Assembly: GCA_037783545.1 (NCBI GenBank)
Contig: JBBELK010000438.1
Span: 682,001 to 746,000, forward strand
From: Henricia sp. BOLD:AAB3569
Taxonomy: Eukaryota; Echinodermata; Asteroidea; Spinulosida; Echinasteridae
Direction of reading: 5' to 3'
Length of the DNA: 64,000 nucleotides
Numbering within the stretch: position 1 is the first letter of the stretch; the number at the start of each line of letters is the position of its first letter. Of the stretch, positions 13,301-21,703 are shown piece by piece. A program made the translations under genes and the position numbers. A model generated the notes under the pieces. That model saw nothing but the letters and a program-made list of their open reading frames with translations, was not told the origin of the DNA and searched no databases.

Positions 13301-13914
13301 CGGAGCCAACTTATGGTTTGTACAGGGCGGAGCCAACATTAATTTATACAAAAAGTGTACCGCCCCTTAACCATATATAGACCTCAAATTTTTATTTGCA
13401 TAATGAACCCACCATTAAGTTTTTCCCGTAAAGTAATCTTAGCTCAAACCATAGCTTCAAACTTGTACACTGGACTCGTGGTTAGAAGCAAATCGAGCAT
13501 GCAATGATGCAGCAGATTCGGCATCGAAGAAGGCTGCTGAAATAATTGAAAACATCCTGCATTAGCACACACACTGGAAGTACACTCCAAACAACTTTAG
13601 GTTCGGATAACACTGCAAAACAATCGGGCAGAAAATTGTTGAAAAGTTCACGGATCGAATATTGAATATTCAATCGAAAAAAAATATCGAATTTTGAATT
13701 GTCAATTATTCGAAAATGCACAGGTCTAAAAGGTACGTAACGTTTTTACTTTTTAGTACCTGTATAGTCTGGTACCTTGATCCTTGTTATTGCAATGCAG
13801 GTTTTCCTCGAGTTTGCCAAGATGCAGCCAGACGTGGTTAAGGGAACCGTTCATCGTTTGGAACGTCAGAACTCGGCATATTTGTCTGCAAGAAACGGTG
13901 CTTTCCAAGTTTAA
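4240..13914 (+). CDS. ABCA-family ABC transporter, 3' part of gene (end of TMD2 + complete NBD2), multi-exon
   Basis: ABCA proteins are full-length membrane ATPases that move lipids or sterols across membranes. Nine exons can be placed with agreeing phases: 4240-4331, 5438-5560, 6435-6659, 7599-7771, 8313-8388, 9427-9521, 10138-10254, 11936-12210, 12821-12876 and the terminal exon 13801-13914 (ten blocks, of which the first is membrane and the second is linker). In order they give a hydrophobic segment, an acidic [10 protein letters not shown] linker, Walker A (GPNGAGKTT), the Q-loop (GYCPQHDPL), signature LSGGTKRK, Walker B and D-loop ([12 protein letters not shown]), H-loop (TTHSMEEAD), the ABCA-typical [13 protein letters not shown] regulatory stretch and a [12 protein letters not shown]-terminus with stop TAA at 13912-13914. 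A VFLEFAK ending followed closely by a stop marks the second NBD. All catalytic residues are intact, so the gene looks functional. The N-terminal two thirds lie left of the window or were not recognised before 4.2 kb. The ABCA number cannot be assigned. Confidence 0.9.
4459..4505 (-). repeat. Inverted single copy of the 93-bp repeat unit
   Basis: Read on the minus strand this stretch matches the core of the 4856-5340 tandem unit (TGACTTGAGCCTAAGCCA... then AGTTGAGAAACAAGCTCTGC). It is about 350 bp upstream and in opposite orientation. Confidence 0.6.
4856..5340. repeat. ~93-bp tandem repeat, about 5 copies
   Basis: The unit contains GCATACACACTGACTTGAGC and TCTGCCCTGGTAGTACTGAC, repeating at about 4864, 4957, 5050, 5145 and 5238. 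It lies in the ABCA intron between 4331 and 5438. The open frames across it are repeat artefacts. Confidence 0.9.
5438..5560 (+). CDS. ABCA exon: acidic linker before NBD2
   Basis: Acceptor TTTTTATTTAG precedes it and donor GTAATT follows 5560. It encodes about 40 residues with [20 protein letters not shown]. The D-E-D-x-D-V-x-x-E-R pattern is diagnostic of the ABCA linker just before each nucleotide-binding domain. It ends in phase 0. Confidence 0.85.
5761..6276. mobile_element. MITE of the GGTAGAACACATG / CATGTGTTCTACC family
   Basis: Ends are complementary: TTTAAGGTAGAACACATGG at 5763 and CATGTGTTCTACCTTTAAA ending near 6276. It contains the sequence CTCATGAGACGAAAA and a run of diverged 10-bp CCACTTCGCC units (5944-6055). 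Shared blocks (CACAATATAAACATGA, TCAAAAGTTAGACAAAGT) recur at 18.8, 23.9-24.5, 26.7-26.95, 34.7-35.27 and 48.9-49.2 kb. Flanking TTAA-like bases are compatible with a TTAA or TA target. Confidence 0.65.
6435..6659 (+). CDS. ABCA exon: start of NBD2 with Walker A
   Basis: The start is set by phase: acceptor CTTGTATAG at 6426-6434 gives [12 protein letters not shown] in frame with the linker exon. The exon carries a CNCCGC cysteine cluster in the loop before beta-strand 2 and Walker [18 protein letters not shown]. Donor GTAGTTAAAG follows 6659. The exon is 225 bp, phase 0 at both ends. Confidence 0.92.
6668..6860. repeat. tRNA-like sequences, likely SINE relic
   Basis: On the minus strand 6722-6672 reads CATAGCTCAATTGGTAGGGC then CAGTTCAAATTC, an A-box/B-box arrangement, but the acceptor stem cannot close. 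A second B-box-like GCGATTCGAATCCTGG is on the plus strand at 6829-6845. It lies just inside the intron after the Walker A exon. Confidence 0.4.
7035..7222 (+). pseudogene. Duplicated Q-loop exon copy 1 (no donor)
   Basis: First of four head-to-tail 188-bp copies. It has its own acceptor (AACCCCCCAG) and an open Q-loop exon ([20 protein letters not shown]), but where the intact copy has a GTAAGT donor it runs into CTTGAG and a pyrimidine tract that is the acceptor of the next copy. Reading on from it shifts frame, because 188 is not a multiple of 3, and hits a stop in copy 2. It should therefore be skipped in productive mRNA. Confidence 0.75.
7223..7410 (+). pseudogene. Duplicated Q-loop exon copy 2 (no donor)
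   Basis: 188-bp unit with an intact-looking acceptor (TCCCCCTCCTCCCTAG at 7207-7222) but no 5' splice site at the exon end. It differs from copy 1 by a few substitutions, for example CTGCTTTCAACATG in place of CTGCCCTCAACATG. Confidence 0.75.
7411..7598 (+). pseudogene. Duplicated Q-loop exon copy 3 (acceptor lost)
   Basis: In this unit the acceptor dinucleotide is changed: the tract ends CTCCCTAC instead of CTCCCTAG, while a new AG appears 10 bases further on (ATATCGCAGGGC). Like copies 1 and 2 it has no donor. It is the most degenerate acceptor of the set. Confidence 0.7.
7599..7771 (+). CDS. ABCA exon: Q-loop (the splice-competent fourth copy)
   Basis: Only this copy has both an acceptor (CTCCCTAG at 7591-7598) and a donor (CAGCA then GTAAGTAC from 7772). 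It encodes the NBD2 segment with [18 protein letters not shown], including the Q-loop glutamine, and ends RDAKNVAQ in phase 2. Start phase 0 fits the Walker A exon and end phase 2 fits the signature exon at 8313. Confidence 0.88.
8313..8388 (+). CDS. ABCA exon: signature motif
   Basis: A short 76-bp exon encoding [20 protein letters not shown] followed by [13 protein letters not shown] is the ABC signature (C-loop) that completes the ATP site across the dimer. Acceptor TTGATACATGAAG, donor GTACAG. Phases 2 and 0 fit the neighbours. Confidence 0.9.
8389..9426 (+). other. Intron between signature and Walker B exons
   Basis: No coding signal on either strand. Two stretches are mildly repetitive: CTTGTACAAGTCTA is partly repeated near 8590 and 8705. 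The 3' part holds a SINE-like tail near 9175-9330. Confidence 0.6.
9175..9335 (+). repeat. SINE-tail-like fragment
   Basis: TCCATGGGCAAGACACTTAA followed by TCTCAATTGCCTC resembles the conserved central domain of tRNA-derived SINEs; compare GGGCAAGGCACTTTGTCATG in the 14.5-kb SINE read on the minus strand. The following AATGCCTCAATCTAAGTG and TATAGGGTTGTG recur in diverged form at 4066-4100, suggesting a second relic there. No A or B box remains. Confidence 0.45.
9427..9521 (+). CDS. ABCA exon: Walker B and D-loop
   Basis: Acceptor CTGCTTTTTCAG at 9415-9426. It encodes [20 protein letters not shown] then TGMDPSSKR. The catalytic glutamate of Walker B and the D-loop are intact. It ends with a split tryptophan codon (TG/G) before donor GTAAGC and joins the exon at 10138. 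Confidence 0.93.
9640..10060 (+). repeat. tRNA-derived SINE in ABCA intron
   Basis: At 9955-10023 there is a tRNA-like head with an A box (TAGCTGGCAGAGC, from 9960) and B box (GGTTCAAGTCC, 9999-10009). The ends CCTCAT and ATGAGG can pair. The anticodon arm does not fold into a proper 7-base loop, so it is not a functional tRNA. The same family is present in reverse at 19440-19545, sharing the 3' flank GATTTTTCTCTCAT. The upstream 9640-9950 part (GGGGGAGGAAAACCCCCT) probably belongs to the same or another repeat. Confidence 0.6.
10138..10254 (+). CDS. ABCA exon: H-loop
   Basis: Acceptor TATATTTTAG at 10128-10137. It encodes [20 protein letters not shown] then [18 protein letters not shown]. 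The switch histidine is present. The donor is the first of 31 repeated GTAAGT sites (10255), and only this first one keeps the frame open, because the exon frame reads ATG TAA across each donor. Confidence 0.93.
10226..11620. repeat. 45-bp minisatellite, 31 units, made of exon end plus 5' splice site
   Basis: The unit GTTGGGATCATGGTGTCTGG..., exactly 45 bp, repeats from 10226 to the last unit start at 11576. Each unit contains the last 9 codons of the H-loop exon, the donor CAT/GTAAGT and 12 intronic bases. Copies are nearly identical. Recurrent variants are CTGAGAGACTC at units 14, 18 and 24 (starts 10811, 10991, 11261). The last unit has lost the donor (GTATAG). Because 45 is divisible by 3, long repetitive open frames exist on both strands (484 codons on minus), but these are by-products and not genes. 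Confidence 0.97.
11936..12210 (+). CDS. ABCA exon: post-H-loop regulatory region
   Basis: Acceptor GTCCATCCTAG at 11925-11935, donor GTAACA. It encodes [20 protein letters not shown] and continues to SSIFATLEQ. The C-L-G-x-x-Q-H-L-K-x-x-(Y/F)-G-x-G-Y pattern is the standard ABCA sequence after NBD2. The split methionine codon with the exon at 10138 confirms the junction across the minisatellite. Confidence 0.92.
12821..12876 (+). CDS. ABCA exon: [12 protein letters not shown]
   Basis: A 56-bp micro-exon. Acceptor TTCAATATTCAG ends at 12820. The joined reading gives [19 protein letters not shown], the ABCA stretch that precedes VF(L/V)-x-FA. Donor GTTTGT is weak but phase and homology fix it. 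Confidence 0.88.
13801..13914 (+). CDS. ABCA terminal exon with stop codon
   Basis: Acceptor TTGTTATTGCAATGCAG ends at 13800. It encodes [20 protein letters not shown] and 17 more residues ending GAFQV, then TAA at 13912-13914. VFLEFAK after TLEQ is the end of NBD2, and the short tail is normal for the family. The 3' UTR begins at 13915. The nearest AATAAA is at 14130-14135, inside a transposon fragment. Confidence 0.9.
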   Translation, partial: VFLEFAKMQPDVVKGTVHRLERQNSAYLSARNGAFQV

Positions 13915-14017
13915 AGGTGAACAGCCAGCCGTATGTGTAGGGTAGATGAACAACGAAGTGGACCCAACTTTACAATCTGAAATTATATGTCTGTGTAAAA
14001 CATTGCTTTAATTAATA

Positions 14018-14310
14018 ACTTTGGTAAAAGCATCTGTCTATCTAACTATCTATCTATACTCTCCAACAAAAGAAACTGTGCATGATAAAAATTGCTGTAT
14101 TTTTTCAGCCATGGCAGATAACTCGCTGGAATAAACTGTTAATGAAAGTCCATGAAATCTTTCAAGTGGTTAACCGAACTTGAAATGTACAAAATGTGTT
14201 CTTCGTGTTCTCAGAGGTTGCTGAAAACTGACTTGCCAATATTGAAGTCACAAAGTCAGTATCGAGTGTAATAACTTTGGTAAAAGCATCTGTCTATCTA
14301 ACTATCTATC
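14018..14310. repeat. Tc1-like end fragment between direct repeats with CTAT microsatellite
   Basis: A ~44-bp block (AATAACTTTGGTAAAAGCAT then CTGTCTATCTAACTATCTAT) occurs at 14018 and again at 14269. Between them, 14056-14107 matches the 5' end of the Tc1-like element at 20276 (CTCTCCAACAAAAGAAACTG, GCTGTATTTTTTCA). Confidence 0.6.
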
Positions 14311-14329
14311 TAACTATCGATCTATGTCC

Positions 14330-14580
14330 CGTAGCTTGGAGGCCGTTGGGGCGACATGCTGATGGCTCTTGAAACACAAGATAGTGTCTCTGTCCATCAT
14401 TGTCGTTTCAATGGGTGATAATGTTCCACTCAGTGGCACCCGTCTCCTCTCTGAGAGAGGCAATTCATGACAAAGTGCCTTGCCCAAGGGCACACGGACA
14501 CGGGCAGACCCGGATTCGAACCCACGACCTGCAGGACTAACCAAGGTATTGAGTTCGAATCACTAGACCGCTCGGCCATG
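14330..14580 (-). repeat. tRNA-Leu/Ser-type SINE
   Basis: On the minus strand the head has an A box of class-II tRNA type (TGGCCGAGCGGTC, 14578-14566), a B box (GGGTTCGAATCC, 14523-14512) and then the SINE body CCCTTGGGCAAGGCACTTTG, a central domain shared by many marine invertebrate SINEs. The body continues to about 14330. It is non-coding; the open frames here are by-products. Confidence 0.75.
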
Positions 14581-15309
14581 GTGCCCCATGCTGTTGAATC
14601 TGAGGAAAATGTGCTGCAAATTCATTTTTATGTGGAAATTTTTTTATGTGCAGGCATAAGCTGTGATGTTATGAAATGTAATGCTACTAACCATCATATA
14701 GCCGCGCTGATAATTATCAGCGCTTAGGACCCTAGCCGGTTTTAAAAGAATTGTTCAAGACTGACCAAACCTACTTTTAATCCCATTTATAAATACCTTT
14801 TTGTGTAAATCGGTAAAATTCACCAAAATTAGCTTGTCGTTTTGCATTCACTTTCTACCGAGTTCGTATGAACTGCTAAAGCATGTGTCGAGTTGTTTTT
14901 GTTCGATCGTGCGCATTCCACGTAATATGCAAGCGTGTTGTACGTGCACGCACACAACCGGGTACACAATTTGCTTTCAGGAGCGTGCAGTTTCTATGTG
15001 CATGTGCGTGTATCTTTCTATACTAACAATGTCATTCTCCCAGATTCAAAAGTCTGATAAATCTCATGCCTGTACCCGGTTTAGGTCAAGAAAAAATCAG
15101 CCATTACATCAGAAAGTATTTAGGATGGACCAGTGGGAATTTTTAATTTTTTTTATATATTTTATTTTTTTGCAAAAACTATTGGGATGAAGATGATGTT
15201 TATTCCCTTTAACCTTGTAACAGTTATCATGTAGAATGTTAATACCACATTCCAACACTGTACATTGACGGGATTGTGTGTTTAAAGAACGACTGAATTT
15301 AAATGTAGA

Positions 15310-15440
15310 AAGTAGGCTTGGGTGATTCCACGCCAGAATCGAGTAGAATCGATTCCACTTCAAGAATCGGAATCGCGATTCCAGATTTATGAGGAATCGA
15401 TTCCCAGTAGAAATCGATTCCCTTTCATTTAGATTCGATT
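15310..15440. repeat. GAATCGATTCC-rich low-complexity repeat
   Basis: Many variants of the palindrome GGAATCGATTCC occur over about 130 bp. No coding potential. The rest of 14.6-16.1 kb shows no recognised feature. Confidence 0.7.
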
Positions 15441-16130
15441 CCCAGTGATAGCTTGCTGATTCCAGAAATTACCTAGCAATTCCAAACGCAAAACTATAAC
15501 TTTTGTAGGAATATTTAGCCTCTGATCATTTCCACAGTGTGTGTGGTACAGGCCGGCATCATCTCGGGAACGTTTAGTGCCACGGTGCCAATAATTGGAT
15601 CGCCGTTGGCACAATAAGAAGTATCGTCGATGTACATGTACATAAACACACTCACTGGAGCTGCGTATTTCGTGGCACGAATTTTGCGCGCGCGCATTGC
15701 TGACGAGCCTGTGCCTTTAAAAACCCACCATATAATTTGCAATGACCCCAAAAGTTAATCAACAGTTGACAGGGAAAACCTTCCTCAAAGTAAAGATTAA
15801 ATTTGTAGCAACTATTCAATAAAATGTTTCCGCCCGAGATGATATAATTTTACCAGAAAATAGTCCATAAAGATGAAATTATTTAGATCGTTTGCAAACG
15901 ATTTACTTCTCATCTGCGCGGTCCGAAATGGGCGCTGTGTACTGCGTGTATGCTGTTCCAACGCGATGCATTTTTTCACTATAAGTGGCTACGTCTTAAA
16001 TTTACCCGCAAGCATATGGAAAATGAGCAAGCCGTCTGCCTGGCGTATGTCATACCCAAATCAAAGTGCGCCCTCCTATTGTGTCCGCCATACTTCAAAA
16101 AAGTTAATTGACTCGTGTGTAATCTCAAAT

Positions 16131-16320
16131 AATAGTGATGTTTCGGTGTGCACGGTTAGTGATTACGACTACGATTAGCCAAACCTCAAAATCGTTACCT
16201 TTCGCTGTCCGTTTTTCACTAAGGTATAGAGGCGTTGCTATTAGTGTAGACAGAAAAACAACACTTGGGATATTTGTGTAAACGCAACAAGTACGCACAA
16301 ATCGATGACGTAAAATTCAC
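16131..16320. repeat. Dispersed repeat, copy A
   Basis: About 190 bp nearly identical to 52624-52806 (TTTCGGTGTGCACGGTTAGT ... TCGATGACGTAAAATT) in the same orientation, differing by a handful of bases. Confidence 0.85.
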
Positions 16321-16436
16321 TAATAGTCGTCCGGATTTGCCTAACCGTATGCGACCGAAACCTCCCTATTATGTAATTCAAAACCTTCACCCACGGATAC
16401 ATAGGGCCATTATCCACTAAAGTGTTGAGTTGGGAG

Positions 16437-16550
16437 TGACAGGCCGGGGCGGATCCAGGATTTTGTGGGGACGAGGGGGGGGGGGGGTGACCCCCAAACC
16501 CCCAAACCCCCAAACCCCCCACCCCACTCCCTCTGAATCCGCGCCTGCTT
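16437..16550. mobile_element. Short MITE with GGCGGATCCAGG-type ends
   Basis: CAGGCCGGGGCGGATCCAGG on the left and TCTGAATCCGCGCCTG on the right form imperfect inverted ends. The middle is a G run followed by four CCCCCAAA units. A left-end-like piece is at 35456-35490. Confidence 0.5.
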
Positions 16551-17054
16551 TTTTTGCGAAATATTGACAAAAATGAATACATAAAATATGGCAAAAATCG
16601 AAAAGTGTAACAGCTTCAGAATATCAAACAAGACATGGGTGATCTTTAACTCAACTACCTTCGGAAATACGAACACAAATTCACACCGTCCATGTTAAAC
16701 GTATTTTTAATGAAATTCTCTATACTTGTAGAAAATTATGTACAAAGTAATTGAAAGTACGATAAAGTTTAAAAGTGTGACATATAAGTCATAAGTATAT
16801 GACTTACGTAAGTCATAAACGTTAATTTGGTTACATGTGTATTTATCAATGAAAATGACTTATAATGCTTCAATAATTTAACACACTATTATCTATATAC
16901 ACATTGCATAGTTTACAGATATTTTATGAGTTATATTCACCAGACTAGGATTGGATGAACAGGCTTCCGAGCCACATGATCTCCACTTTTGTTAATCCTA
17001 GCCATCTTAGTTTGGATTGTCTTTGTCGTTTTTGACCCATCCCGCAACACACCG

Positions 17055-17132
17055 CACTCCCCTCCCCACCCTCTCCCTCCCCTCCCCCCCCCCCCCCCCC
17101 CCTCCCCTCCCCTCCCCTCCCCTCCCCCCTCC
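17055..17132. repeat. C-rich CCCCTCCCCT tract
   Basis: A low-complexity CCCTCC array with an uninterrupted C run near 17087-17102. It is a candidate G-quadruplex or polypurine/polypyrimidine tract. A second C-rich tract is at 30417-30490. Confidence 0.9.
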
Positions 17133-17575
17133 CCAAAAAGGGGAGTTGAAGCCAGGTAGGCACTAAGTGTAAACGCAAAAGGTGAATTGAAAAAGGCGGA
17201 TCAGACCCGGGTCTGATTCGCCTTTTTCAAGTCACCTTTGGGGTAGGGTTGAACCCCGCAATTGCGGGGTTGAACCCTGCAATCGTCAAGGTCGCTTGTA
17301 GTGTAAACGCTACCCGAATACAGATTCGGCAATTTGAGTGTCCTTGGGGCGGTGCACGCAGTGTAGTAGATTTAATTGACCAATCTGGCACTAGTGCAGC
17401 AACACCCAACAGCTCACGCATGCGCTGCAGTTATATTTAGTGGTGACTTTTGCGGTTTCTGAAGCGAGTTGAAGCGATTTGGGGTGTAGTGTAAACGCGG
17501 CAAATGTTCAGTTTTGTGGTCGCAATAAAAATGCTGGATATGTATCCACCTTTGCCGATTCGAGTGTAAACGCGG
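17113..17575. mobile_element. GTGTAAACGC MITE, copy 1 (left-truncated)
   Basis: Shares AAAAAGGGGAGTTGAAGCC, the hairpin CAGACCCGGGTCTG and the right end TTCGAGTGTAAACGCGGTG with 20932-21703. The left terminus is missing, replaced by the C-rich tract. Confidence 0.75.
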
Positions 17576-17643
17576 TGGTACGAGCAACTGATCAGTTGCT
17601 CCCAGTTGCCACTAATTGCTTCCAGTTGCAATGTCGATGTATG

Positions 17644-17772
17644 TTAAGCGGGCCTCCCACTGTGCAATTTTTGCCACGAATTGGTCTATAAGACTCTACA
17701 CACAATCGTACCAAATCCTACCCAATCGTAGGAAATTCGTAGCAGAAATCGCACGGTGGGAGGCCCGCTTTA
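17644..17772. mobile_element. Palindromic MITE TTAAGCGGGCCTCCCAC, copy 1
   Basis: A near-perfect foldback: TTAAGCGGGCCTCCCACTGT at the left and the complement GGTGGGAGGCCCGCTTTA at the right. Other copies are at 43954, 47639 and 50898. Confidence 0.85.
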
Positions 17773-18278
17773 GGCTTAAAGGCAGTATACATCATTGGTA
17801 AGCCCTTACAAACAGTGTCATATAGTGTCATCTTCCTGTATGAATAAAGATATGCATTATTAAAACCAACCTCAGTAAAATCTAGCTCCATACCTCGTCA
17901 AACTTTTGAGAAAACAGTTAAAAACCGTGTCGTTTTTTCTTCCGAAATTGTGTGAAACAAAATGTCGAGGCGAGTTTTTGTACTAGCGCCCTCTTGCGAT
18001 AAAATACATTACTGCAGGGATAAGCAGGTACTGTTTCATGTTTACGTAGTTTCTTCTAATACAACAGCCGTTTGATATGTGCGCAAATCAAGTAATCCGA
18101 CACCGTCTGTACGCGCGCTAGTTGGCCGGCTGTTGGCAGCCGAGGTCAATTATATATGTATACAGTGTACTAGTATATGGCACATGCACAGTATAGTAAA
18201 CCGTATTCGTTGTACACGGTACGGTTTTTTAGTAAATGTGTCATTACAAAAAAAGAGGAAAATGCAGGATTTTTTTTT

Positions 18279-18375
18279 ATTTTCCGTATAAATACCATAC
18301 ACCCGCGCCACTAATCCTTCATAATATGACATAACACCCCACTGAGAAAGTGTAAATATGGCGAGGAAACATGAA
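18279..18375. repeat. Repeat shared with centre of 27.9-kb foldback
   Basis: ATAAATACCATACACCCGCG and the following 60 bases match 28632-28730 (ATAAATACCGTACACCCTCG) with moderate divergence, suggesting an older relative of that element here. Confidence 0.6.
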
Positions 18376-18719
18376 TTTAGGGGTGAAAATGTAGGCCTAA
18401 TGTTTTTCTTTGAATTTTTATGCCATATGTTCCATAGATTTAGTGCATGAAGTCAATTTTCAATGGGATATGAGGAAACAAGAGGAAATCAGCTGATCAA
18501 CTGAAAAGTTGTGAATTTTTTACAACTTTTGTGAAAACAAGGTGACGAGTTTGTTGAAAAACGCATGTTTTTGTGAATTTCAAACTCTCGGCCGGTTTTG
18601 TAGAATATTGGCAATTTTTGTGACATTTTCACAAAAGTGGTAAATTAATTTCACAAAACACTTACATGTACTTCTGCACCGCTAACAAAAAGAGACAAAG
18701 ACCAAAGACATTCTTTATT

Positions 18720-18975
18720 TTTCTTAAATTGTGTTTATTTCAAATAAAGGCAGTATATACATGATTGGTCAAATAGTGTAATCTTCCTGTGTGATTGAAA
18801 AACAACCCGAGTAAAAAAATCAGCTCTTTACTTCGTCTAACTTTTGAGAAAAGTCAAAACCGGGCCGTTATTGTCCTAAAATATTGCGTGGTTATTAATC
18901 TGAGAATTTCACATCAATATAGGCCTATGTACATCTACACTTTCGCTCACTTCTTGAATAAACACGCAACATTTT
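18720..18975. repeat. Fragment of the GGCAGTATACAT MITE family
   Basis: AAAGGCAGTATATACATGAT, then CAGCTCTTTACTTCGTC and AACTTTTGAGAAAA match the interior and end of the 5761-6276 family. A similar fragment lies at 17776-17960. The stretch 17.96-18.72 kb shows nothing else recognisable. Confidence 0.5.
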
Positions 18976-19439
18976 GATACAACCACCCGATTTTTCCGAG
19001 CTGCATACGTTTCCCGTACGCGTATCATGGTCCCTTGCGATGATGTCACGCGTACGGGAAACGTATGCGGCTCGGAAAAACTCGGTGGTAATAGACAGTT
19101 TCGGCAAGCTCAAAATCCACGCGCGTATAGCTATCTGCCATGCATTATCTACCCTACATACAAAGTGACTTGCATTCATATTTTTGATAGAAGGTTCACA
19201 ATGTCTACTAAGCTCCAAATGGGACTAAACTTCAAGCTCGTGACAAAATCCCATTCCTGTGTAAAGTTTGTGCACTCCCAGTAGATTAGTGCACTGGAAA
19301 TGTCGATTTAGTTTGTTTTGCGGAAAATAGGCCTAGTCACACCCGTCTATTGAGATAGGCATGATAGGTGCTTGTACATTTTTAAATATTAGTGGTTATT
19401 GATTGCATCCAGATCATCAGTCCCAAGGAAACAACCAAA

Positions 19440-19545
19440 CTTGAGATGAGAGAAAAATCGTGAGGGCCTAATCAGGATTTGAACCTGATACCTCTGACTC
19501 GCTAGACAGATGCTGTACTAGCTGAGCTATAAGGCACAGTTAATA
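19440..19545 (-). repeat. tRNA-derived SINE, reverse copy
   Basis: On the minus strand: A box TATAGCTCAGCTAGTAC (19532-19516), B box GGTTCAAATCC (19485-19475), then TTAGGCCCTCACGATTTTTC. Same family as 9955-10040. The loop and stem irregularities argue against a functional tRNA. Confidence 0.6.
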
Positions 19546-19904
19546 TTAATCCTGAGGGGGTATAACCATATAGTATTTCATATCAATGGTGATCGGGCAA
19601 CATACCACACATGTATGTTGTGTTCAGTCCCAAGCAAAAGAACGTATGATGTCAATTGCCATATTGATTAGCCGAAAATATGAAACACCAATTAGTATTA
19701 TACAGTCAACATGGTCAACACACAAAGGGTGGCGCTTTCACTTGAGTAGATTTATGCACATATCAATTGCATCTGCAAAATTGTATTGAATTATGTATAA
19801 ATCTGTACCTATCTTGGCAGCCTGAAGGTGCTAAATCCGTCACTGGAAGGGGAAGGGGGAAGGGGGAGAGGTAGGCCTTCCAGAGGAAGGGGTTAAAAAG
19901 GCAG

Positions 19905-20010
19905 CCAGGGGAGGGCCAGAGAAGGCCTAGAGGCAGAAGAGCTGCTCTTCAACCTGTTAGACAAGGCCAACCAGTCATCGATTTACCAGATCAGCGACGG
20001 CAAAGACTAA
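19905..20010 (+). CDS. Possible orphan terminal exon
   Basis: After an AG at 19903-19904 an open frame reads GLEAEELLFNLLDKANQSSI then YQISDGKD and a TAA at 20008-20010. The composition (amphipathic, acidic, with a LLFNLLDKAN helix) looks coding and unlike its surroundings, but there is no clear polypyrimidine tract, no recognised partner exon and no poly(A) signal nearby. I do not recognise the protein. Confidence 0.2.
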
Positions 20011-20275
20011 AAGTATGCAAAACTTAGACTGGGTGAAATAACACAGTAAACTCTTGTCATAACACCCCTGATATAAAGCTCTTCTTGATATAAAGCACCC
20101 TGCCATTATTCTCCGCATCGTGTATGCATTGGTTATAGCACTCTCTGGATATAAAGCTCAAATTATTCCGGTCCCTTGAAGAAAGCTATAATGAGAGTTT
20201 ACTGTAACCCTAGAGCTCATTACCATGCACGGACACCCAGAATTTCCCATGTTATAACATATATATACCATATAT

Positions 20276-20800
20276 ATACTCTCCAACAATAGAAACTGTG
20301 CATGGTAAAAATTGCTGTATTTTTTCAAGAAGGTAGAAAATAAACACCAAATTCACAGACAATATTCTTTGACATTGTTAGAAAAAGGTTATGCACTCAA
20401 AACCTGCTCATGGCATAGTGCAGGACTTAGGCATGCCTAGGTGTTGATTTCACAATAGGGGTCCTACTGGTTGTTATGTAACAGAATTCCATAAAGTTCA
20501 GGTCTCGTTAGCAAGCCGTATAAAAGGACTACCCAAATGCCAGAAGAGCATTTTGCAAGATTGTGTCCAGTACTCAAAACATCATGCCGCGTCTGTTCTT
20601 AGCTGACCGTCATCAGGCCATTGAGCATGTTTGGGATGAGATGGAGCGCCGATTATCTTCCTCAGCAGCCAACAAACCTGCAACAGCTTGGTAGAGATCT
20701 CGCCAGGTGTGGAATGACATCCCACAAGACTTTCATGCGCGTGTCATTGGCTCCAAGAGGCGAAGATGCACAGCAAAGATTTTGTAAGCATATGTTCATG
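20276..20800 (+). mobile_element. Internally deleted Tc1/mariner-like element
   Basis: The 5' end (CTCTCCAACAATAGAAACTG) is also present at 14056. At 20584 a start MPRLFLADRHQAIEHVWDEM is followed by frame-shifted pieces ending WNDIPQDFHARVIGSKRRRC. IEHVWDEM and the R-V-I-G-S-x-R-R-R-C stretch are typical of the C-terminal third of a Tc1-type DDE transposase. The catalytic core between the MPR start and IEH is missing. No matching 3' TIR is seen. Confidence 0.7.
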
Positions 20801-20931
20801 TACTGTTATTGTGTAAAGAAAAAGAGATTATACAGTCAAACACTGATAATTAGAGCACTGTTAATACAAAGTAATGCCTATAACAAGCAAAAGTTTAAGT
20901 CCAAAGTATTTTTTTTTCTAGACTTACATCC

Positions 20932-21703
20932 CGTTTACACTCGATTCGGCAAAGGCGAATCGAACTCCGCAATTTCCAAAAAGGGGAGTTGAAGCCGGGT
21001 AGGCACTAAGTGTAAACGCAAAAGGCGAATTGAAAAAGGCGGATCAGACCCGGGTCTGATTCGCCTTTGGGGTAGGGTTGAACCCCGCAATTGCGGGGTT
21101 CAACTCCGCAATCGTCAAGGTCGCTTGTAGTGTAAACGCTACCCGAATACAGATTCGGCAATTTCCTTTGGCGACATCCGGGAGGCCATCGTTTGGCGCG
21201 CTTTATTTTGTGGGCGTGCGTGATAGAATGTACGCCACTTACTGTGCTGGTGTGCTACTGCTAGTACATCGCTCACGGCAAGTTTTGTTGGGCAAAAACT
21301 ACCCTAGTCCTACTGAAAATTCGTCCTACTGACAAGCACTTCTTCTCTGCATAAATCTACGCCGTAAAATAGCCAAAAGTGGCAACATCACTCCAGAATT
21401 TTCGTCAACAGGAACAGTTTTGCATGCAGCATGCAGCGCAGTAATAACGCGTAGATTTTCACGACACCCACCACGTGTGACGGTGCACACGATCATTACA
21501 CAACAACATCGGGCGCGCGCTTTCATGACCTCTAATTTTGACCTTTCACACCCCAGGGTCCCTGGCATCGGTATTTCCGGCACAAAAGGTGGGTTGACTG
21601 TAGTCTAAACACGGCAAATTGCCGAGTTTGCGGTTTGCTCTGCGGTTGCAATAAAAATGCCGAATCTGTATCCACCTTCGCCCGTTCGAGTGTAAACGCG
21701 GTG
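20932..21703. mobile_element. GTGTAAACGC MITE, copy 2 (complete)
   Basis: Left end CCGTTTACACTCGATTCGGC and right end GTTCGAGTGTAAACGCGG are inverted relatives. Inside are several GTGTAAACGC boxes in both orientations and the palindrome GACCCGGGTC. It is 772 bp long and without coding capacity. Confidence 0.75.

Noticed and set aside
14018-14320. True target duplication of 44 bp around the Tc1 fragment
   Set aside because: Tc1 elements duplicate only TA. The long repeat includes a CTAT microsatellite and is better explained by slippage or unequal exchange.
16490-16525. Interstitial telomere-like array (CCCCCAAA units)
   Set aside because: Only four units inside a short MITE with a G/C run. 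It is not the TTAGGG type expected in a metazoan.
16945-17178. Glycine-rich protein on the minus strand
   Set aside because: It is a translation of the CCCCTCCCCT tract.
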